Source of the DNA: Actinobacteria bacterium HGW-Actinobacteria-7
Lineage (GTDB): Bacteria; Actinomycetota; Coriobacteriia; Anaerosomatales; PHET01
NCBI GenBank assembly: GCA_002841275.1
Contig: PHET01000023.1
Coordinates: 1 to 63,626, forward strand
Direction: 5' to 3'
Length of the DNA: 63,626 bases
The notes below the pieces were generated by a model. The model had not been told where the DNA came from. It ran no database searches and was given only the letters and a program-made list of their open reading frames with translations. Shown here in pieces: positions 42,709-51,667 of the stretch (its first letter is position 1; each line of letters begins with the position of its first letter). The translations under genes were made by a program, and so were the position numbers.

Positions 42709-42716
42709 CTACAATG
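42709..42716 (+). promoter_or_regulatory. Possible -10 element before purL
   Basis: CTACAATG matches the string seen in the purC and purH upstream regions. No clear -35 is visible at 17 bases. It suggests that purL has its own promoter after the protease gene. Confidence 0.4.
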
Positions 42717-42753
42717 ACCCCGACGCCGTCGCGCAATCTCGAGGAGCCGCCTG

Positions 42754-45039
42754 ATGCCTCTGAACGACCTCGCCCCTGAACTCGCCCCGACTCTCGCTGT
42801 CGAACTCGGTCTGAAGCTCGACGAGTACGAGAAGGTGGTGGGGATTCTGGGCCGTACGCCCTCGGTCACCGAGCTCTACATGTACTCGCTCATGTGGTCC
42901 GAGCACTGCAGCTACAAGCACTCGCGCAAAGCGCTGCGGATGTTCCCCACCGAGGGTGAGCACGTGCTGCAGGGGCCTGGCGAGAACGCGGGTGTGATCA
43001 GTGTGGGCGACGGATGGGCGGTCGCCTTCAAGATGGAGTCGCACAATCACCCCAGCGCCATCGAGCCCTACCAGGGCGCGGCGACCGGGGTGGGCGGCAT
43101 CATCCGCGACATCTTCACCATGGGCGCACGGCCCATCGCCTCTCTCGATTCCTTGCGCTTCGGCACGCTGGACAAACCGCGCCAGCGCTATTTGTTCGAG
43201 GGCTCGGTCGCTGGAATCGGCGGCTACGGCAACTGTCTGGGCGTGCCCACGGTTGGTGGCGAGGTCTACTTCGAGGAAGCCTACGAGGGCAACTGCCTGA
43301 TCAACGCGATGTCGATTGGCCTCATGCGCGAAGAGAAGCTGATGCGGGCGATCGCTGCCGGCCCCGGCAACCTCGTGCTGCTCATCGGTTCGACCACCGG
43401 ACGGGACGGTATCGGCGGGGCGAGCGTGCTCGCCAGCCAGGAGTTCGACGAGCGTGCCGAGGACAAGCGACCCGCAGTACAGGTGGGCGACCCGTTCGAA
43501 GAGAAATTGCTCATCGAAGCGTGTCTCGAGCTGCTTGACGAGGGTCTGCTGGTGGGTCTGGGCGACTTAGGCGCTGCCGGTCTGACCTCCTCGGCAAGTG
43601 AGATGGCGAGCCGCGGCGGCGTGGGACTGGATATCGACGTCACCAAGATTCCGGCGCGCGAGCTTGAGATGAAGCCGTTCGAGTTTATGGTGTCCGAGTC
43701 CCAGGAGCGCATGCTTGCCGTCGTGGAGCCGGGCAAGCTTCAGGAGGCGATCGCGGTCTGCACGAAGTGGGGGCTGCGCTCGACGGTCATTGGCAGTGTC
43801 ACGGACACGGGCCGCTTCGTGGTTCGCCAGGGTGGCGACATCGTGGCGGACATGCCTGCGGCCACACTTGCGCATGACGCACCCATCTACGATCCCGCAA
43901 TGGAGCGCCCGGCCTACCTCGACGAGCTGCAGGCGTTCGACGCCTTCGCCGAGCTGGACCTGCCCGAAGACCCCGAGCGCCTGAGTGAAGTGCTTCTTGG
44001 CCTGCTGGCGAGCCCCAACATCTGTTCGCGTCAGTGGATCTGGCAGCAGTACGACCACCAGGTCATGCTCAACAGCGTCGTGCTGCCGGGCTCGGATGCC
44101 GCAGTGCTGCGCATCGGCGATACCGGCCGCGGCGAGATGACCAATCGAGCGATCGCTGCTTCCAGCGACTGCAATGGTCGCTACTGCTACCTCGACCCCT
44201 ATACCGGCGCGCAGATCGCGTTCGCCGAGGCGGCCCGCAACGTCGCGTGTTCCGGTGGCGAGCCCGCAGCCATCACCGACTGCCTGAACTTCGGCAACCC
44301 CGAGAAGCCCGAGGTGTTCTGGACGTTCCACGAATCGATTCGTGGCCTCTCGGACGCCTGCAAGGCCTTCGGTGTGCCGGTCATCTCCGGCAACGTGAGC
44401 TTCTACAACGAGAGCTTCGGCTCTCCGATCTATCCCACACCCACCGTTGGTCTCGTGGGGCTACTCGACCACGTCGACCAGCACTGCACAGCCGCGTTCA
44501 AGGACGAGGGCGACGTTATCGTCTTGGTTGGCGAGACGCTGCCCGAGCTGGGTGGAAGCGAGTACCTCAAGGTCGAGCACGAGACGGTGGCCGGCATGCC
44601 GCCTGCGATCGACCTCGAGCTCGAGCGTGACGTGCAGCGCGCGGTCATCGCAGGCATCCGCGGCGGGCTCGTCAAGAGCGCACACGACTGCAGCGAGGGC
44701 GGCATCGCCGTCGCGATCGCTGAGTCGTGCGTCGCCGGTGACCTGGGCGCTGACGTGCATCTGGACGACGAGCTGCATCCGGTCGCGTCGCTGTTCTCGG
44801 AGACACAGAGCCGCATTGTGGCGACGGTTGCGGAGAGCGACGCGGAGGCATTCATCGAATCGCTCGTGACTGCGGGAGTGCCGTACTCGGTAATCGGAAC
44901 GGTTGAAGGCGACAGCTTGCAGATCGAGGACCGGTTGAGCGTGACGCTCGACGAGATGCGCGAGGCGTTTCTGCCCACGCTCGAACAGCTGGTGCATGGC
45001 GGCACCACGGTGAGCACAGAAGAACTGTTCGAGGGGTAG
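42754..45039 (+). CDS. purL: Phosphoribosylformylglycinamidine synthase subunit PurL
   Basis: The 761-residue PurL makes FGAM from FGAR, ATP and ammonia from PurQ. It is the small form, which needs PurS and PurQ. Typical text includes MYSLMWSEHCSYKHSRKAL, GWAVAFKMESHNHPSAIEPYQGAATGVGGIIRDIFTMGARP and ISGNVSFYNESFG. It is separated from purSQ by the 3.4 kb protease gene. A zinc-ribbon gene follows after 26 bases. Confidence 0.97.
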   Translation: MPLNDLAPELAPTLAVELGLKLDEYEKVVGILGRTPSVTELYMYSLMWSEHCSYKHSRKALRMFPTEGEHVLQGPGENAGVISVGDGWAVAFKMESHNHPSAIEPYQGAATGVGGIIRDIFTMGARPIASLDSLRFGTLDKPRQRYLFEGSVAGIGGYGNCLGVPTVGGEVYFEEAYEGNCLINAMSIGLMREEKLMRAIAAGPGNLVLLIGSTTGRDGIGGASVLASQEFDERAEDKRPAVQVGDPFEEKLLIEACLELLDEGLLVGLGDLGAAGLTSSASEMASRGGVGLDIDVTKIPARELEMKPFEFMVSESQERMLAVVEPGKLQEAIAVCTKWGLRSTVIGSVTDTGRFVVRQGGDIVADMPAATLAHDAPIYDPAMERPAYLDELQAFDAFAELDLPEDPERLSEVLLGLLASPNICSRQWIWQQYDHQVMLNSVVLPGSDAAVLRIGDTGRGEMTNRAIAASSDCNGRYCYLDPYTGAQIAFAEAARNVACSGGEPAAITDCLNFGNPEKPEVFWTFHESIRGLSDACKAFGVPVISGNVSFYNESFGSPIYPTPTVGLVGLLDHVDQHCTAAFKDEGDVIVLVGETLPELGGSEYLKVEHETVAGMPPAIDLELERDVQRAVIAGIRGGLVKSAHDCSEGGIAVAIAESCVAGDLGADVHLDDELHPVASLFSETQSRIVATVAESDAEAFIESLVTAGVPYSVIGTVEGDSLQIEDRLSVTLDEMREAFLPTLEQLVHGGTTVSTEELFEG

Positions 45040-45065
45040 GCGCGGCGCGCCGGGGAGGGGAACCC

Positions 45066-45824
45066 ATGGCGTTCTGCGGAAAGTGCGGTATGCAAGTCCC
45101 TGATGGCGATGCGTTCTGTCGTGCATGCGGGACACCGGTGGCCGAGCAGGGCACGCAGTCGACGGCTGCGCCAGAGTCTCCTGCCGTGCCTCAGCCTTCG
45201 GCCCCGTCCCCTGTGCCGCCCTCGCCGGGGGCTCCCCCGGCTGCGAAGGCGCGCCGTTTCCCTGTCTGGATCGTGATCGTGGTCGCCGCAGTGGTGCTGC
45301 TCGTGGGCGCCGGCGGCGTTGCTGCGGTCGTGATGCTCCGAGCCGGTGGCGGCACCGGCTCGGTCTCCTCGGCCGATCCGGGTGCCTTGGGCTTCGATGC
45401 GGAGCCATTCGATCCCTCCGCGACATCTGCGCCAGCCGGTGACACCGGATTCGACGAGTCGGCGGCCGCAAGCGAGCCAGTACCGGCTCAACCGGCACCT
45501 GAGGCGACGTCTGCGCTCACTTCTGAGGTCGCCATCGATACCGTCGGGCTGATGCTCAACTACATGCATCAGGGCAGGCAGAGCGAGGCGGTCGGTCTGG
45601 CAGACAAGAACATGCTCAAGGACGTGAGCAACGATAAGTCCTGGTTCAGTCCCGGGCCCGACGTCCTCATCTCCTTCGAGGTCCAGGACGCCACCCAGAG
45701 CAGCGATGCGTTCAAGGTGCGAGTGTTGGAGCAGTGGAATTCGGGTCCCGAGAAGACCACTTATGACGTGGTGTTGGAGAACGGCACGGCCAAAGTCGAC
45801 GGCATCAAGTGGCAGAGCTGGTAG
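45066..45824 (+). CDS. Zinc-ribbon membrane protein
   Basis: The 252-residue protein starts with a zinc ribbon (C4, C7, C18, C21), then a Pro-rich linker, one membrane helix (about 66-91), an acidic Ala/Pro-rich linker, and a C-terminal domain with GLMLNYMHQGRQSEAVGLADKN and TTYDVVLENGTAKVDGIKWQ. This layout, zinc ribbon inside and a small domain outside, is common in Gram-positive genomes. Its role is unknown. It lies just before a large lipoprotein and may belong with it. Confidence 0.7.
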   Translation: MAFCGKCGMQVPDGDAFCRACGTPVAEQGTQSTAAPESPAVPQPSAPSPVPPSPGAPPAAKARRFPVWIVIVVAAVVLLVGAGGVAAVVMLRAGGGTGSVSSADPGALGFDAEPFDPSATSAPAGDTGFDESAAASEPVPAQPAPEATSALTSEVAIDTVGLMLNYMHQGRQSEAVGLADKNMLKDVSNDKSWFSPGPDVLISFEVQDATQSSDAFKVRVLEQWNSGPEKTTYDVVLENGTAKVDGIKWQSW

Positions 45825-45870
45825 GTCGCGCTTCCGGCAGTCCGGCGGTACGGGGGAAGGGGATTCACCT

Positions 45871-48387
45871 TTGAAACGCACACTCTCTGTCTTACTGGTC
45901 CTGGCACTGGCGGTGCCCGTGTTCGCAACCGGGTGCGGGCCCAAGAAGCCCGATAGCCCGTTCACCACGCAGTTCGAGCTGACCGGGCCTGCGATCGACT
46001 CGTTCGTCGCCAACGACACCGCCGAAACGGCCATGTGTGGCGGACCTCTGTATCCCGGCAGCCGTATGCTGCCCGCTCAGAACACCGCGGAGTTCGACAA
46101 GGCGCGCGCCGAGAAGGTCACGGCACTTGTCACAGAGTCCGCAGCGCTTGCGAAGGCGTGCGAGGACGCGCAGCCGGCGATGGCCAAGGTGCGCGCGGAC
46201 TACGTCAACTACCTCGACGCGCTCAAGACGGCCGATGACAGTACGGTCACCTACGCAGGTGCGAGCCTGCAGGCGCTGGTACGGAACACACTCAAGCAGG
46301 CTGTCGCGCAGGCACAGTACCAAGCACTCTCTGCGCCGGGTACCAAACCCACCAAGGCGTTCACGACTGCGTTCATGAACTACCTGGGGGTCGTGAAGTC
46401 CGTTGAGATGGCCGGGCTGTACCTCGAGGACCTCAACCAGATAGCGGGCTTCTCGGCGATCGCACTGCAGCAGTATGCGGACAACGGTAAGGCCAAGACG
46501 GCGAACGCCGAGTTCGATGCGGCGATGGAGAAGGACTTCGCCGCAGCCGCCACAGCACTCGAACCGGTTGCGGAGAAGCTCGCCGCAGTCGATGACGGAC
46601 TCAAGCGGATCTCCTCGGCGGATCACTACTTCGCGAGCGAGGCCGTTGGTTACATGGACAGCGAGGTGGCCAAACTCAAGCCGATCGTCGACGGGCTCGA
46701 GGCTCGCGACGGGTTCTCGGCTCAGGATGTGGCCGACACCAAGACGTTGTACGAGGGATACGCGTGGTGGGCCGGCGAGCTCCGAGCGGATATCGAGTCC
46801 GTGGACGCGGCCGACCTCGTGCAGGCGCGCAGCCCGCGCCGCGACTTCAACCCGTTCGGGGTGCAGGAGGCGTACGCCGCGGAGGGCTACACGCCGGGCG
46901 CGGACTACGGGAAGGCGGTCGCCGTTCTGAGCGAAGCGCCCAAGCCCGCGGAGCCCGAGCAGGGATACCTCTCCAAGGCCTGGGGTGGCGTGAAATCGGC
47001 GTTCGGCAAGGTCAAGACCGGTGCGGGCGTGGTCATCGACACCGCTGGTGTGGGTGTGCAGACCATCACCGCTGTGGGCTGCGGGATCTGGTACGGAAAC
47101 TCCACCAAGGACACTGCGGACGTCATCGCCGGTGCGTGCAAGGACGCGGCTGACGCCTACAACAAGGGGCTATCCGGCTCGAGCACCATCAAGACGGCTG
47201 GCGAGTATATCGAGGGCGTCGAGAAGGGCGCTGGCGAAGCCGCAGGAGCGGCTGTTGGCGGAGCCCTGAGCTGGGGTGCGAAGCAGGCCGGCGCTGGCAA
47301 GGACACTCAGAAGACGATTGCGAGCTGGTCGAGCTGGGCGGCCAACGGTCTCACCAAGACAACCGTCGGGATGTTCACGGGCATGGCCAAGGGCATCTAC
47401 AAGGTGGGCGACAAGGGATCATCGACCGCCGACGTGGTCTCGGGAATCGTCGACATCGGGCTGGGTGCGATCGGCGGGTCGAAAGTCATCATCAAGGCCA
47501 GCCAGATTCCCGGGCTGACCAAGGGCGCGTTCAGCGGCCTGAAGAACTTGGGACAGGCGATGCTCAACCTGGGCAAGTCGGCAGCGAACGCGGCCGAGCG
47601 CAAGGAGCTCGAGACCGCTCTCAGGGCCACCTTGGCCGCCAAGGGACTAGCGCCCGCAGCCGTGGAGAAGCTCATCGGTGACAGCATCAAGATCGAGATC
47701 GCCGAGCAGACCGCCAAGGCGCTCGCCGCAACGCGCGGCCAGATCATGAAGAACCTTCGTGATCTGATCGCTGCAGGGGGCTCGCAATGGTGGGCTGATC
47801 TCAAGGGCACGATTGCCAGTTCGTGGTCAGATCTGGTCAAGAAGGGGTTCTCGAATGGTCTTCAGGGCTATCTGGATGCGGGAACCACCGTCATGGGGGC
47901 GTCCGTGGCCGACTACGTCGAGAACCTCGTCGCCGCCGGAGTCACGGATGCCTGGCTCACCGATTTCGTGAACCAGGCGCTCGCCATCGCACCCGACCCC
48001 GAGCAGGTCGACGGGACCTACAAGGGGACGATGCTTGTCACGAAGATCGATATCCCCGACAGCGCGGCCAAGACCGCTGACGATGCGAAGTGCCTCGATA
48101 TCTACAAGCAGCTCGAGGGGCAGACTATTCCATTGACGCTCAAGGTGGACGCATCCGGAGGACGGGTGACGATGGAGGGCCAGGGCGGCAACGGGTCGGG
48201 CTCGTGCGCATACAAGGCGGGCACGATCACCATGCACGTGGCCAACCAGGGCTCCACCATCACCTTTACGGGAACAGTCAAGCTGCGCAAAGAGGGCGGG
48301 GTCGCGATGAGCGGCTCGTGGAAGCTCCCGTACAAAGGCACGCCGATCACCATGATGGGCACGTGGACTGCGACGAAGGGCAAGTAG
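45871..48387 (+). CDS. Very large lipoprotein with helical body and beta C-terminal domain
   Basis: The 838-residue protein begins with a lipoprotein signal (VPVFATGC) and starts at a rare TTG, supported by GGGGGAAGGGGA at 45851-45862. The N-terminal 300 residues are helical. A Gly/Ala-rich amphipathic stretch (about 330-620) with STADVVSGIVDIGLGAIGG resembles the pre-toxin or membrane-active segments of large surface proteins. The last 120 residues form a beta-rich, lipocalin-like domain. An Lgt-like gene follows 6 bases later. Function is unknown. Confidence 0.65.
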   Translation: MKRTLSVLLVLALAVPVFATGCGPKKPDSPFTTQFELTGPAIDSFVANDTAETAMCGGPLYPGSRMLPAQNTAEFDKARAEKVTALVTESAALAKACEDAQPAMAKVRADYVNYLDALKTADDSTVTYAGASLQALVRNTLKQAVAQAQYQALSAPGTKPTKAFTTAFMNYLGVVKSVEMAGLYLEDLNQIAGFSAIALQQYADNGKAKTANAEFDAAMEKDFAAAATALEPVAEKLAAVDDGLKRISSADHYFASEAVGYMDSEVAKLKPIVDGLEARDGFSAQDVADTKTLYEGYAWWAGELRADIESVDAADLVQARSPRRDFNPFGVQEAYAAEGYTPGADYGKAVAVLSEAPKPAEPEQGYLSKAWGGVKSAFGKVKTGAGVVIDTAGVGVQTITAVGCGIWYGNSTKDTADVIAGACKDAADAYNKGLSGSSTIKTAGEYIEGVEKGAGEAAGAAVGGALSWGAKQAGAGKDTQKTIASWSSWAANGLTKTTVGMFTGMAKGIYKVGDKGSSTADVVSGIVDIGLGAIGGSKVIIKASQIPGLTKGAFSGLKNLGQAMLNLGKSAANAAERKELETALRATLAAKGLAPAAVEKLIGDSIKIEIAEQTAKALAATRGQIMKNLRDLIAAGGSQWWADLKGTIASSWSDLVKKGFSNGLQGYLDAGTTVMGASVADYVENLVAAGVTDAWLTDFVNQALAIAPDPEQVDGTYKGTMLVTKIDIPDSAAKTADDAKCLDIYKQLEGQTIPLTLKVDASGGRVTMEGQGGNGSGSCAYKAGTITMHVANQGSTITFTGTVKLRKEGGVAMSGSWKLPYKGTPITMMGTWTATKGK

Positions 48388-48393
48388 GGCGCC

Positions 48394-49254
48394 ATGCACC
48401 CGGTTCTGTTGGACACGTGGTTCCTTGGAACGAGGATCGTGCTCGACGCCTACCCCACGCTTATACTGGCCGGTGCCGTTCTGGGGTTAGGGGTCGCCTT
48501 CGCGCTGATTCGTCGTCGCGGGCTGCCCACCTTGAGGTCCTCGCTCGTGTTGTTGACGGCCGCTGTGGCGGTTCCCCTGGGAGGACGACTGCTGTTCGTT
48601 GTAACCGAGATGCCGCTGTTTCGGTCGTCCTTGGCGCCGGCGTTCGCGCCGGACTTTGCGTCGTTCGCGCTGTACGGGGGAATGACCGCGGCCGTGGTGA
48701 CCGCAGTGATTGCTGCGCGCCTTGCCTCCGTCGATCTCTGGCGACTGGCTGATGCCGCTGCTCCGGGCGTCGCACTTAGCATCGTGCTCGCGAAATCAGG
48801 CTGCTTTTGTGAAGGTTGTTGTCACGGCGTGGTGACTGCGGGCCCTCTGGGCATCGTGTTTCCTCTAGGCAGCCAAGCGCACGGTGCACAGATGATGGAC
48901 GGTGTGACCGGTGTCTTGGGCCCCGTGCTTCCCGTCATGCCGACACAGCTGATGGAGATGGCAGGAGCTGCCGTGTTCGGCATGCTTGCGTTGTGGCTCG
49001 CCAAGCGGGCCCCCCACGGCGTGGCGTTCCTCGCGTTCGCGGGAGGATTCTCGGCGGCGAGGCTCGTGGTGCGGCCGTTGCGTTGGATCGAGCCCAGCTT
49101 CACGGGGCCGGGATGGTTCTACCCAGCGCTGTACGTCGGTATCATCGCCACGTGCTGTGCCCTCGCCGTGTGGCGGTTCAACAGTGCTCGTGCCGAGTCG
49201 CCTGGCCCGGTTCCGGACGCGGGTTGGCCGGCACCGTCGCCCGCTTCGGGCTAG
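48394..49254 (+). CDS. Prolipoprotein diacylglyceryl transferase-like membrane protein
   Basis: The 286-residue membrane protein has about seven helices. KSGCFCEGCCHG and MPTQLMEMAGAAVFG, and the ending GFYxAxYxGxI-like text, place it in the Lgt family, which attaches a lipid to the Cys of prolipoproteins. The Cys-rich motif marks a diverged branch rather than housekeeping Lgt. It lies 6 bases after the large lipoprotein gene, which is an obvious candidate substrate. The stop shares CTAG with the convergent channel gene. Confidence 0.7.
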   Translation: MHPVLLDTWFLGTRIVLDAYPTLILAGAVLGLGVAFALIRRRGLPTLRSSLVLLTAAVAVPLGGRLLFVVTEMPLFRSSLAPAFAPDFASFALYGGMTAAVVTAVIAARLASVDLWRLADAAAPGVALSIVLAKSGCFCEGCCHGVVTAGPLGIVFPLGSQAHGAQMMDGVTGVLGPVLPVMPTQLMEMAGAAVFGMLALWLAKRAPHGVAFLAFAGGFSAARLVVRPLRWIEPSFTGPGWFYPALYVGIIATCCALAVWRFNSARAESPGPVPDAGWPAPSPASG

Positions 49255-50087
49255 AGGCGGGGGATCACCTCGGTGCGAATGCGGTGAGAGAGGTCGACGA
49301 CGGCGTTGCTGATAGCCACCACATCGCCGTTGGTGTACGCCGGCCGCTCGAGCAGCGCGATCTTCTCGGCAAGGTCGCAGATGCCGGTCAGTTCCGCGCT
49401 GTTGGTGCCGAACACGTACTGCTTGGCAAGCTCTCGGTCCTCTTCCCAGACGAGCGTGATGCGGCGCATCACACCGCGTATCGCGTCGTAGGTGGCCTCA
49501 AGGCGTGAGTCATCAACGAGATTGAACAGCGCGTGGTTGTTCGCCTCGAAGACCATGAGATCGCTCAGGTCGCCCAGCAACTGACGGTACTGGCTGAAGA
49601 ACGTGGAGCCCGGGGTGTCTCGGCGAAACGCCTTGGTCAGGTGGGGACTGGTGTCCCCCTCGAGTATCAGCGCGGTGGTCGTGCGGAAGAACGTGCGCTG
49701 CTCCTCGAGCTGGCCGACGAAGCGAGCGAGCTTGCCGTCGATCGCCTCTCCATACATACGCTGGAGGATGTAGTCCTGCTTGAGAGAGGACACTTTGGCG
49801 ACTATCAGCCCGAAGAACGACAGCCCCGAGACGACCTCGAGGCTCACGAGAAGCCGTGCCCAGCCCTCGGCCCGAATGTCCCCGTATCCTAGCGAGGCGA
49901 TGGTTACCACCGAGAAGTACAACGAATCCAGGAATCCAGGCTGAGTCGAGTCGCCGTAGGTGTAGTGGAGCAGGCCGTCTGCGGCCGCGAGCGCGTACCC
50001 GACGCCGAACAGCAGAACAGTCATCATCAGGGCAACGGTCAGCTGCCAGAGACTACTCTCATTGACCAGGTGCAGCAGGCGTCGCAA
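49251..50087 (-). CDS. Two-helix ion channel, potassium type
   Basis: The 278-residue protein has a helix near 13-36, a pore with filter TIASLGYGD at 62-70, a second helix near 78-98, and a cytoplasmic helical domain of about 170 residues. The filter differs slightly from TVGYGD, but the pore layout is that of potassium channels. The cytoplasmic domain is not a usual TrkA/RCK domain. It is convergent with the Lgt-like gene and interrupts the purine block on the opposite strand. Confidence 0.8.
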   Translation of the reverse strand: MRRLLHLVNESSLWQLTVALMMTVLLFGVGYALAAADGLLHYTYGDSTQPGFLDSLYFSVVTIASLGYGDIRAEGWARLLVSLEVVSGLSFFGLIVAKVSSLKQDYILQRMYGEAIDGKLARFVGQLEEQRTFFRTTTALILEGDTSPHLTKAFRRDTPGSTFFSQYRQLLGDLSDLMVFEANNHALFNLVDDSRLEATYDAIRGVMRRITLVWEEDRELAKQYVFGTNSAELTGICDLAEKIALLERPAYTNGDVVAISNAVVDLSHRIRTEVIPRL

Positions 50088-50206
50088 GACTACCTCCCCG
50101 TGATTCCTGAACTCCTATTATGCGCCTCTGTGAGTGCCCATGCGAAGCTGCCGTGATATCCTGTGAGCGTCCACGCCCCCCTACCTCACGCGAGGACTGC
50201 AATCGC

Positions 50207-51667
50207 ATGACGTCGAACTTCTCCGAGGAACCACTTCTCGCCGATCGTCCCGAACACCCTGAGGAAGCTTGTGGCGTCTTTGGCGTCTTCGCTCCAGGGG
50301 AGGATGTCGCACGCCTCACATACTTCGGACTTCACGCGCTCCAGCATCGAGGTCAGGAAAGTGCCGGTCTGGCTGTGGGTGACGGCGAGACGGTCACGGT
50401 GACCAAGAATCTGGGCCTCGTCTCCCGGGTCTTCAAGGAAAGCGACTTGGATTCGCTCACCGGGGATGTGGCAATCGGACACACCCGCTACTCGACGACG
50501 GGCTCGTCCAGCAGCTGGGAGAACTCGCAGCCTCATCTATCGACCATCGGGCGCCAGGCGATCGCGCTGGCTCACAACGGTAACCTGGTCAACACCCACG
50601 AGCTGCGCGAGGAGCTCAAGGGCCGCGGCATCCGGTTCCGCTCCACGACCGACTCCGAAGTCATGACGACGCTGGTGGGTGCGTTCACCGTTGAGTCGAG
50701 TCACATCCGAGAAGGTATTCGCAAGACCATGGAACTCATCCGCGGCGCCTATGCCGTGGTGCTCATGACCGAGGACGCTCTGTACGCGTTCCGCGATCCG
50801 CACGGTGTGCGCCCGCTCGTCTTGGGCGAGCTGCCCGATTCGCGCGGTTGGGTACTGTCGAGCGAGACCTGCGGCCTGGATATCGTCGGTGCCACCTTCG
50901 TGAGAGATATCTCCGCGGGCGAAGCTATCAAGGTCTCGAGCGCTGGCGTCGAGTCGATCCAGGCGGTGCCGCCTCAGAAGCCATCGCTGTGCATGTTCGA
51001 GTTCGTGTACTTCGCTCGTCCCGACTCCGAGATGTACGACTGTTCGCTGTACGAGGCGCGCCGTCATATGGGTGCCGCGCTAGCGGTTGAGGCTCCGGTG
51101 GAGGCCGATCTGGTAATCGGGGTGCCGGACTCCGGGATTCCTGCTGCGGTGGGATTCGCCGGTGCGAGTACGGTGCCGTACGGCGAGGGCCTGGCCAAGA
51201 ACCGCTATGTGGGGCGCACATTCATCAGCCCAAGCCAGATGCTTCGTCAGCAGGGAATCCGCCTGAAGCTAAACCCGCTCAAGCATGCGATTCGAGGCAA
51301 GCGGTTGGTTGTTGTCGATGACTCGATCGTACGGGGCAACACGACCAAGAAGCTTGTCGCTCTGCTCCGCGACGCCGGTGCGACCGAGGTCCACATGCGC
51401 ATCACCTCGCCGCCGGTCGCATGGCCGTGCTTTTACGGAATCGACACCGACACACGCGAGCAGCTCATTGCAGCGACCCACACTCTCGAAGAGATACGCG
51501 AGCACATCGGCGCAGACTCGCTTGCGTACCTGTCCCTCGACGCGATGGTTGAAGCGACCGGAGTGTCGAAAGATGCATTCTGCCTCGCATGTTTTGACGG
51601 TAGTTACCCGATAGATATCCCAGAGGGTGTTCGTGAGGGAAAGATGGCGCTCGAAAGGTGTGTCTAG
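50207..51667 (+). CDS. purF: Amidophosphoribosyltransferase
   Basis: The 486-residue PurF makes phosphoribosylamine from PRPP and glutamine, the first step of purine synthesis. A 21-residue propeptide precedes the nucleophile C22 in ACGVFGVF, and the PRPP site is VVVDDSIVRGNTT. Four Cys at places that bind a 4Fe-4S cluster in the Bacillus enzyme are kept: SLCMFEF, WPCFYG and CLAC. The cluster makes it oxygen-sensitive, which suits an anaerobe. The LTA synthase gene starts at the next base after its stop. Confidence 0.97.
   Translation: MTSNFSEEPLLADRPEHPEEACGVFGVFAPGEDVARLTYFGLHALQHRGQESAGLAVGDGETVTVTKNLGLVSRVFKESDLDSLTGDVAIGHTRYSTTGSSSSWENSQPHLSTIGRQAIALAHNGNLVNTHELREELKGRGIRFRSTTDSEVMTTLVGAFTVESSHIREGIRKTMELIRGAYAVVLMTEDALYAFRDPHGVRPLVLGELPDSRGWVLSSETCGLDIVGATFVRDISAGEAIKVSSAGVESIQAVPPQKPSLCMFEFVYFARPDSEMYDCSLYEARRHMGAALAVEAPVEADLVIGVPDSGIPAAVGFAGASTVPYGEGLAKNRYVGRTFISPSQMLRQQGIRLKLNPLKHAIRGKRLVVVDDSIVRGNTTKKLVALLRDAGATEVHMRITSPPVAWPCFYGIDTDTREQLIAATHTLEEIREHIGADSLAYLSLDAMVEATGVSKDAFCLACFDGSYPIDIPEGVREGKMALERCV

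Noticed and set aside
44430-46034. Long minus-strand open frame (534 codons)
   Set aside because: It is antisense to purL and the zinc-ribbon gene, has biased Ser/Arg-rich composition and no domain. It is a by-product of high GC.
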